Of a stretch of DNA of 38,420 nucleotides, positions 33,230 through 38,420 are shown piece after piece. Made by a program: the position numbers and the translations under genes. Each line of letters begins with the position of its first letter. The first letter of the stretch is position 1. The stretch is from Bdellovibrio sp. (GTDB lineage Bacteria > Bdellovibrionota > Bdellovibrionia > Bdellovibrionales > Bdellovibrionaceae), in contig JANYDD010000102.1 in the NCBI GenBank assembly GCA_025359945.1, positions 1 to 38,420 on the forward strand, written 5' to 3'. Under the pieces are notes generated by a model. That model ran no database searches, was not told the DNA's origin, and saw only the letters and a list, made by a program, of their open reading frames with translations.

Positions 33230-34846
33230 CTATTTGATCGTGGCTCCACGCTTTGCGGCTTCCACTCGGGCAGCTTCTATTTTTTGGGCCGTTGCGGCGT
33301 CAACGTTGCTCCCAACTCCTAAAGTTGACGAGTTAATTGAATCCAGTCGACCTAATCCATTTCGAACGTTGTAGGGCGCTAAAAAGTCTGCCGAATTACC
33401 GTTGTTGGCATAGCTGCTATCCATAAACAGTCTAGATGGCGCCGAAAAATTTCGGAAGTAGCTTTCAGCAAATTGCTGACCGTTAAAAGTTCCGATCTTG
33501 ATGCCAAAACCGCGATCACCGTTAGAGTTTGAATCATAAATCGTGTTCATCATTTGCATCTTTAAATCGCGGTCAACAACGGGCGCTAAGTTGCTCATCA
33601 AAGATTTCATGCAACCCACAGATTGGCCATTTTGCGCCATCGCTTTTAGGCCACCCAAATAATTTGGATCACCGGATAGCGACTGACCTGCGTTAATATT
33701 CATATTGAAGCCGCTATTAAATCCGCCATAAAAAGTATTGGGTGAACAGAATTCGTCAGCTTGGCTTACCATGCCTTTAAAGCCGGTATTAAAAATATCA
33801 TTAGCCATCTGCTTATTCATTAATGGACCCAGTCCCATCAATTCACCAACCGACTGAAGATACGCATTGAATCCATCAGTGCCGTAGTAACTTCGGGCGG
33901 CCCTAAACAAATCTGATTTAATTTTACTGTTATAATTTTCCTGAGCTTCAGACTTGCACTCAGTGTAGTCAGGCTCAGGCTTTTTATTCTTAATTTCTCG
34001 TTTTATTTTAGCCAATGCGTCTTTTAGTTCTTTAATGTCGCTTTTTCTAGTTTTGATTTCCTCTTCGAGACTTTCCTTGTTCTCTTTCGTCTTTTTAATC
34101 TTTTCGACAGCATTCAGTTCTTTTTCTAATTGTGCCAGCAAGGTCTGCCAAACGTTTCGCTGCTGATTTTGTTCAACCAATTCTGCGGTTTTCTTCTCTT
34201 TGGCATCCCGATTAGCTTCATTGACGCAAGACTTGGTCTCACGTTTCAGTTCCTTAATTTGACACTCTAAAACACTTGGAAGATCCGCCGAGTCTTTAGA
34301 ATCGCAACCACGACTGCGATAGAAATCGCCGGAGCGATCACTGAAAGAAAGTGGAACATAAGCTTCACGCTCAACAACGGAAGGCCTCGCCGGCTCAGCT
34401 TTTGTTTCGCTGATCCTTGCATCAATACGCTCTACTATTTTCGCAAATAATTTGTTGTCCTCGCTCAGATTTCCATCAACGGTGATTTCAGTAAAAGAAC
34501 CTTCTATTTTAGGTACATAGGAATCAAGAAGAAAACCGATAGAAAACGTGTTCTTCTCAGCTTTGGGAGAAACTGTATATATAACTCTTCCTTTTTTAAT
34601 TTTAAACGTTTCATTCGAAAGCGTCGAAATCTCAAATTCCTTGATTAGAATTTCTGCTGACTTTGGCATCGATGCTGCTGCAGTGGGTGCCTGCTGGGCA
34701 AGCTCAGCAGACTCGGTCCTGATATACTCATAGCGCGCGATCGAGAAATACTCTGGATTCCAGCTTAGGCTTGAACCTAGGGCTAGAAACAGCAGTCCCA
34801 TCAGGAATGACTTCTGGTAAATTAAATTTTTCATCTTCTGAAACAT
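33230..34846 (-). CDS. Large secreted coiled-coil protein of unknown function
   Basis: A 538-aa protein with an N-terminal signal segment (hydrophobic 12-29). About residues 190-300 are a highly charged, Lys/Glu-rich coiled coil, flanked by Cys (GCDSKD, LECQIK, KSCVNE, TECKSE). The C-terminal half is Gly/Asn-rich (NTFYGGFNSGFNMNINAG) with Cys in DEFCSPN and VGCMKS, followed by a short helical end. I do not recognise a domain. GAGGAGGACCT upstream of the ATG makes the start firm. The protein may be a periplasmic or surface structural protein. The gene is convergent with the barrel gene. Confidence 0.72.
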   Translation of the reverse strand: MFQKMKNLIYQKSFLMGLLFLALGSSLSWNPEYFSIARYEYIRTESAELAQQAPTAAASMPKSAEILIKEFEISTLSNETFKIKKGRVIYTVSPKAEKNTFSIGFLLDSYVPKIEGSFTEITVDGNLSEDNKLFAKIVERIDARISETKAEPARPSVVEREAYVPLSFSDRSGDFYRSRGCDSKDSADLPSVLECQIKELKRETKSCVNEANRDAKEKKTAELVEQNQQRNVWQTLLAQLEKELNAVEKIKKTKENKESLEEEIKTRKSDIKELKDALAKIKREIKNKKPEPDYTECKSEAQENYNSKIKSDLFRAARSYYGTDGFNAYLQSVGELMGLGPLMNKQMANDIFNTGFKGMVSQADEFCSPNTFYGGFNSGFNMNINAGQSLSGDPNYLGGLKAMAQNGQSVGCMKSLMSNLAPVVDRDLKMQMMNTIYDSNSNGDRGFGIKIGTFNGQQFAESYFRNFSAPSRLFMDSSYANNGNSADFLAPYNVRNGLGRLDSINSSTLGVGSNVDAATAQKIEAARVEAAKRGATIK

Positions 34847-35175
34847 AGGTCCTCCTCAAATAGCTGGGGTGCAAACAAAACACCTTTCGCCTCACTAACT
34901 GAGAGGGGCAATTCCAGGGCCAGGCGTGGCGTTATAGCTAAACGCCTGAAAAGTCGCGAAATTCTCATTTCAAGACCCCTATCCAAAAGTTCGACAACTG
35001 GAAAATTGTTAGCGGGGCCACAAGAAAGTATGCAATAATTTTGGCCGTCTGCCAGTGCCGTCTGCCAGTGCCGTTAACAGTGCCATTGAGGGAATTTATT
35101 TTTTCACTCTAAAAACTTGCTCGTGGACCTTACAATTTAAGCTGTAGATCCACTTTTTTAAACCTGGATTCAATT
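34847..35175. other. Intergenic stretch with tandem repeat and small hairpin
   Basis: No gene is supported here. It holds the ribosome site of the coiled-coil gene, a 7-bp inverted repeat (CAGGCGT at 34921-34927 with ACGCCTG at 34942-34948), a tandem 13-bp repeat at 35044-35081 and the upstream region of the HepT-like gene (TACAAT at 35131-35136 is a possible -10, without a convincing -35). Confidence 0.55.
35044..35081. repeat. Tandem 13-bp repeat, nearly three copies
   Basis: GCCGTCTGCCAGT is repeated exactly at 35044-35056 and 35057-35069, then a decayed copy GCCGTTAACAGT at 35070-35081 and a partial GCCATTG. It is upstream of the toxin-antitoxin pair and may be replication slippage or a binding-site array. 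Confidence 0.75.
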
Positions 35176-35562
35176 TTGACCATTTTACACCTTGAACTTT
35201 CAAAAGCAGTTAAATCACTTGAAGAGGCCCTTTCGCTTTTGCAAGAAAGCGGCTTGCAAAATATCGAGGTCCAAAAAGGGTTAAGAGAGGGCTTCCTTCA
35301 AAGATTTGAATATTCGATGGAACTTTGTTGGAAGGCCAGTATGAAAATATTGGGGTCAACCACCCAAGCAGCCAAACCCGCGGTCCGCGAAATGGCACGA
35401 AATAATTTGATAGCCAATCCCGAGCTCTGGTTAAGTTTTGTCGATTCGAGAACCGAAACATCCCACGCCTATGACGAAGATATCGCGATAAAAATTTTTG
35501 CCAACGTCCAAAAGTTCTTAACTGAAGCAAACTTGCTGATCCAAAATTTGGGCAATGTGTGA
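35176..35562 (+). CDS. HepT-like HEPN protein (HI0074 family), toxin of a type VII pair
   Basis: A 128-aa all-helical protein of the HI0074/HepT type. The key motif RTETSHAY (about residues 95-102) is an exact Rx4HxY, the ribonuclease site of HEPN toxins; the Tyr is the one that the partner nucleotidyltransferase modifies with AMP in studied MntA-HepT systems. The body (EGFLQRFEYSMELCWKAS, PAVREMARNNLI) also follows the HI0074 family. The start is taken as TTG at 35176; a CTG four codons upstream is another option, as no clear ribosome site is visible. It overlaps the mntA-like gene by 8 nt, in the usual toxin-first order. Confidence 0.85.
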   Translation: MTILHLELSKAVKSLEEALSLLQESGLQNIEVQKGLREGFLQRFEYSMELCWKASMKILGSTTQAAKPAVREMARNNLIANPELWLSFVDSRTETSHAYDEDIAIKIFANVQKFLTEANLLIQNLGNV

Positions 35563-35869
35563 TGAAATTTTTGGGTTTGGCAAAATGACGTTAGGGCTTT
35601 CTAAAGATCAATTTGAAATTCTGAATTGTCTAGTCATTCAACCGCTTAAAGAGCGAAAAGCTAAAGTGTATGTTTTTGGCTCCAGAGCCCGGGGCAAATA
35701 TCATCCGTTTTCTGATATCGATATCATGCACATCGAGACCATCGGATCAGCTATTTCCGCGCAAGAATTCTCTAAAATCCTAGAAGAGGTGGAGGAATCC
35801 AGTCTCTCAATTCGAGTCGATCTAGTGAACTTCAAAGAAATCGCCGCCTCTTACAAAAGCAACGCTTAA
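35555..35869 (+). CDS. MntA-like minimal nucleotidyltransferase, antitoxin of a type VII pair
   Basis: A 104-aa nucleotidyltransferase of the MNT family. GSRARG followed by SDIDI gives the exact GSx10DxD catalytic motif, and a third acidic residue is in IRVDLVNF. In known MntA-HepT pairs this protein neutralises the HEPN toxin by adding AMP to its active-site Tyr. Its ATG lies 8 nt inside the hepT-like gene; a second ATG at codon 11 (35585) would start closer to the family N-terminus. The pair stands between the tandem repeat and a DUF4143 ATPase gene. Confidence 0.87.
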   Translation: MCDEIFGFGKMTLGLSKDQFEILNCLVIQPLKERKAKVYVFGSRARGKYHPFSDIDIMHIETIGSAISAQEFSKILEEVEESSLSIRVDLVNFKEIAASYKSNA

Positions 35870-35915
35870 AAAAGAAAAAATCTCGGTTTAGATTACAGAA
35901 AGATTACCACATTCC

Positions 35916-35956
35916 TTTTTGCGTAACTGTGCGCCAAACGCCCCGTTACGCAAAAA
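35916..35956. repeat. Perfect 12-bp inverted repeat after the toxin-antitoxin pair
   Basis: TTTTTGCGTAAC (35916-35927) pairs perfectly with GTTACGCAAAAA (35945-35956) over a 17-nt loop. It lies 46 nt behind the mntA-like gene. The T-run comes before the stem, so it is not a classic terminator on either strand. Confidence 0.65.
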
Positions 35957-36095
35957 TTCCTTTGCTGGAGCGTCGTACAAAACTTCGCACATTTTTTTGA
36001 CTATATTTTAGGAAAGACTCCGCGGCTAGCATTTAGAATCATTTGGATTTTAAATGCGTCGGCCCTGGGATGCGGTACCTAGGTCAGAACTTTAC

Positions 36096-36150
36096 ATCCA
36101 TAACCTGACTTTACATTTAGTAGAACTTTATGTAAACTCAGGTTATGGAT
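36096..36150. repeat. Inverted repeat covering the start codon of the third DUF4143 gene
   Basis: A 21-bp repeat with one mismatch (arms 36096-36116 and 36130-36150, loop 13 nt). The right arm contains the ATG at 36145. ACTTTACAT also occurs twice in direct orientation at 36089-36097 and 36108-36116. In mRNA the hairpin would sequester the start codon; in DNA it could be an operator for autoregulation. Confidence 0.8.
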
Positions 36151-37302
36151 ATTCAAAGGCCTTTTTGGCTCAAACAAATACAGGGTTTATGGAAAAAGCG
36201 CCCCATCGTTTGGTTGGCAGGCGTCCGTCGGACAGGTAAAACAACACTTGCAGAATCGATCTCCGATTCGACTTTTATCAATTGTGACTTGCCCAGCGAG
36301 CAGCGGCGCTTGCAAGACCCGGAAGAGTTTTTCAAAAGTCTCAAAACCAAAGTCGTCATATTTGATGAAATTCACCAACTCGACGAAGCTTCGCAGATAT
36401 TAAAAATTGCGGCCGATCAATTCAAACGCGTCAGAGTACTAGCCACTGGTTCTTCAACTATGGTGGCAGGTCGAAAATTTAAAGACAGTCTAACTGACAG
36501 AAAAAGAAATCTTCATTTTCTACCTGTATTGGTCAGCGAATTAGACGTTTTTGGTCGAACGCTTCAACATCGTATTTTTCATGGAGGATTGCCTCCATCG
36601 CTTTTAATTGACCAAATTGATACTGATTTTTTTGCTGAATGGTTGGATTCGTTTTACTCTCGAGACGTGCAAGAGCTTTTCCAGGTTGAACGCAGACAAC
36701 CCTTCCTTAAAGTTCTTGAATATGTATTGGTTCTCAACGGTCAACAGGTCGATGTGACTAAATTAGCAAAAGCTTGCGGAATTTCTCGACCCACTGCGAT
36801 CCGATACCTAGAAATTCTTGAAGTCACACAAGCCATTTCAATCGTTCGTCCCCATTCAACAAATCCGCTGCAAGAAATCATTCGCCAGCCCAAGATCTAT
36901 GGATTTGACACCGGGTTTAGTTGCTACGCTCGCGGGATAAAGGATCTCCGCAACGAGGACAAAGGGCTTTACCTTGAAAATCTAACACTTGAAACCATGC
37001 AGGCTTTGGGCCTCGGAAAAAAAATCCATTATTGGAGGAACAAAAATCAGAATGAAATCGATTTTGTATTGACGATCAGCGCTTCCGAAGTGATGGCGAT
37101 TGAATGCAAGTGGAAAGAAGATAACTTCGATATCGGCAATCTTGAAATCTTTCGAAAGAGTAATCCCAAAGGTGCCAATTGGGTCATCACCGCCGACTCG
37201 AAAACCAGAACGATCAAAAGAAAAAACTTACAGCTTCAATTTATTAATATCTTCGATCTGCAAACTTTTCTTGAATCGAAGCTTGAAAAAACATTAAGGT
37301 GA
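36145..37302 (+). CDS. DUF4143-type ATPase (AAA_14, winged helix, PD-(D/E)XK-like C-terminus)
   Basis: A 385-aa protein. Walker A is GVRRTGKTT (about 26-34), Walker B is VVIFDEIHQL, and sensor LATGSSTMV follows. A winged-helix region (about 205-235) contains VTKLAKACGISRPTAIRYLEIL. The C-terminal domain has NEIDFVL and AIECKW, with Asp and ExK at the positions of the PD-(D/E)XK nuclease site. It differs strongly from the other DUF4143 proteins in the window and is not a recent copy. The start codon lies within a 21-bp inverted repeat. The gene follows the toxin-antitoxin pair by 275 nt on the same strand. Function unknown. Confidence 0.88.
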   Translation: MDIQRPFWLKQIQGLWKKRPIVWLAGVRRTGKTTLAESISDSTFINCDLPSEQRRLQDPEEFFKSLKTKVVIFDEIHQLDEASQILKIAADQFKRVRVLATGSSTMVAGRKFKDSLTDRKRNLHFLPVLVSELDVFGRTLQHRIFHGGLPPSLLIDQIDTDFFAEWLDSFYSRDVQELFQVERRQPFLKVLEYVLVLNGQQVDVTKLAKACGISRPTAIRYLEILEVTQAISIVRPHSTNPLQEIIRQPKIYGFDTGFSCYARGIKDLRNEDKGLYLENLTLETMQALGLGKKIHYWRNKNQNEIDFVLTISASEVMAIECKWKEDNFDIGNLEIFRKSNPKGANWVITADSKTRTIKRKNLQLQFINIFDLQTFLESKLEKTLR

Positions 37303-37317
37303 CCATTTTTTAAGTTC

Positions 37318-38292
37318 TTATTTCTGCCACCACCAATGCTCTGGATAGTTAATGCCTATCGGAAAGCTAGTGCTGATAGAATACATGTCAAAACTTACCA
37401 TGACTGGGGTTACGCTTGCCGAAAAATGTGAATAGCTTAAATTTAATTTTGTATTTTGCGACAAAAAATATCCGACAATTGGCTCGCCCCCAAACCACGA
37501 GGTAAAAGACTGGCTTTCACCGTCAGCCTGGGTTGGTCAATGCTGCAAGGCTAAGTTATTTCTGTATACTTCGATTTTATTAATTGTAACTGAACGAAGA
37601 TAATCGATCGTTGGCGCCAGCATCGACCGCACGAAGTCTTGGGGTTTACAATCACACTCCATATTTACAGACACTAAGCCTTTCTGATTTCCAAAAATCT
37701 TATCTGCTAAACTTTGCCGTAGAATTTGAAAACTAAGAACTCGTAAATCGGTCAAATCCTGAAAAGTATCGAAAGGCAATTCTGAAACAAATCCCCTAAA
37801 ATAAAAACTCTGCAATTTTGAAACGGGCCTAAAGAAAACCCTATTGAGTTTAAGCATGGGCTCCGAAGGTCGGCTATTGGCCAGATTAATACTTAATGAA
37901 TTCAGAGAACTAAGTCCGCCCAAGCAGAACGAATTTTGGGCTGTGACGTTGATCATTTGAAGCGACTTCAACGTTTTCAATCCCCCTAAATCCGAACAAT
38001 TCAAAGCCATTCCCTGATTTGCACCCCAGATAGTGAATACCTCGATATTTTCAAGACCCTGAAAAAACTGGTCGGTAATAACAACATAATCCGGGAATCG
38101 AATCTCTAAAGTTTTCAGTTCTTTCAAAAGTAAAAATGACCCCGAAAGAATTCCGTAGTTTTTTGAGTTGCGGTACTCGTAATCCAAAGCCAAATTCTTT
38201 AAGTTTTCTTGACCTAAAAAACTGCTTTTTCCAAAAATTCCGTTCTGTTTAATTTTCAGAGTTTCAAGTGAATTGATATCCTTAGAGCGTGT
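37318..38292 (-). pseudogene. Leucine-rich-repeat protein gene, truncated by an IS and split by an in-frame TGA
   Basis: One reading frame is open from 38292 to a TAA at 37318, interrupted by a single TGA at 37537-37539. The main part (38292-37540, about 250 codons) encodes leucine-rich repeats: INSLETLKI, QENLKNLALDY, LKELKTLEIRF, LKTLKSLQMINV and DLRVLSFQI occur with about 20-30 residue spacing. The part after the TGA is 72 codons (WFGGEPIVGYFLSQNTKLNL... to PEHWWWQK) and has no start of its own, so it looks like the original C-terminus. Upstream the frame meets a stop at 38293-38295, right inside the left end of the IS. The gene lacks its 5' end and signal sequence. Confidence 0.7.
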
Positions 38293-38420
38293 TTAAGAAG
38301 TATCGCGCTACAGACTTAGGTCCTGCAGATCTAGCCTAACGTCGCAATAAAAATCAAAATTTAAGAATGAGAAAACGATATCCCACTGACCTTAAGGAAG
38401 AGGAATGGGAAATCATTGAG
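38285..38420 (+). mobile_element. Left end of an insertion sequence (IS5/IS4-type), running off the window
   Basis: The sequence beginning GAGCGTGTTTAAGAAG at 38285 resembles the terminal repeat of IS5-type elements and interrupts the LRR gene here. The transposase start follows at 38367. The exact first base is uncertain (the LRR frame is last intact at about 38292), and the right end with its matching repeat and target duplication lies outside the window. Confidence 0.55.
38367..38420 (+). CDS. Transposase, N-terminal 18 codons (partial)
   Basis: MRKRYPTDLKEEEWEIIE matches the conserved N-terminus of IS5/IS4-type DDE transposases (RYPSDLTDEQW...I pattern, the DUF4096 region). The frame stays open to the end of the window. 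It has no obvious strong ribosome site. The catalytic DDE residues are outside the window. Confidence 0.8.
   Translation, partial: MRKRYPTDLKEEEWEIIE

Overview
The window looks like chromosomal DNA of a Gram-negative bacterium of the Bdellovibrio group (Bdellovibrionota) or a close relative. This is an inference from overall flavour: moderate GC, frequent TTG/GTG starts, many lineage-type secreted proteins, a tandem DUF507 pair and a CHASE2 kinase/NtrC-type regulator pair. No rRNA, tRNA or CRISPR array was seen.

Layout. 1-430: remains of a DUF4143-type ATPase gene with an inverted repeat in front of it. 431-6802 (minus): pfkA, then a complete branched-chain amino acid ABC transporter in the order livJ-H-M-G-F, and a PlsC-like acyltransferase, packed with overlapping ends. 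6841-9437 (minus): HU with its own promoter and terminator, yacG, a lipoprotein and a secreted protein. 9698-14441 (minus): a small RHH-like protein, ileS, lspA and lgt, so the lipoprotein maturation enzymes sit together. 14488-22085 (minus): an 808-aa secreted protein, a radical SAM/SPASM peptide maturase, two small ORFs that could be its substrates, a CHASE2 sensor kinase and a sigma-54 response regulator, all in one direction. 22197-24977: a 2Fe-2S ferredoxin, an HD-GYP-like protein and an MBL-fold hydrolase. 25094-28770: a secreted protein with an HExxH motif, a small secreted protein, a second DUF4143 ATPase, a 33-bp perfect palindrome and a fragment of an S9 peptidase gene. 28771-34846: a class A PBP, two DUF507 genes, an outer-membrane barrel protein and a large secreted coiled-coil protein. 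35176-38420: a HepT/MntA-like toxin-antitoxin pair, a third DUF4143 ATPase, a leucine-rich-repeat gene broken at both ends, and the left end of an insertion sequence.

The two most interesting themes are: (1) the radical SAM/SPASM enzyme with two unannotated small ORFs just downstream, followed by a two-component system, which is a candidate RiPP-type peptide modification and signalling locus; and (2) three DUF4143 ATPase loci (one decayed), each with a different inverted repeat just upstream, in a window that also holds a type VII toxin-antitoxin pair, gene fragments and an IS. Functions beyond the recognised families are inference; nothing was searched against a database.
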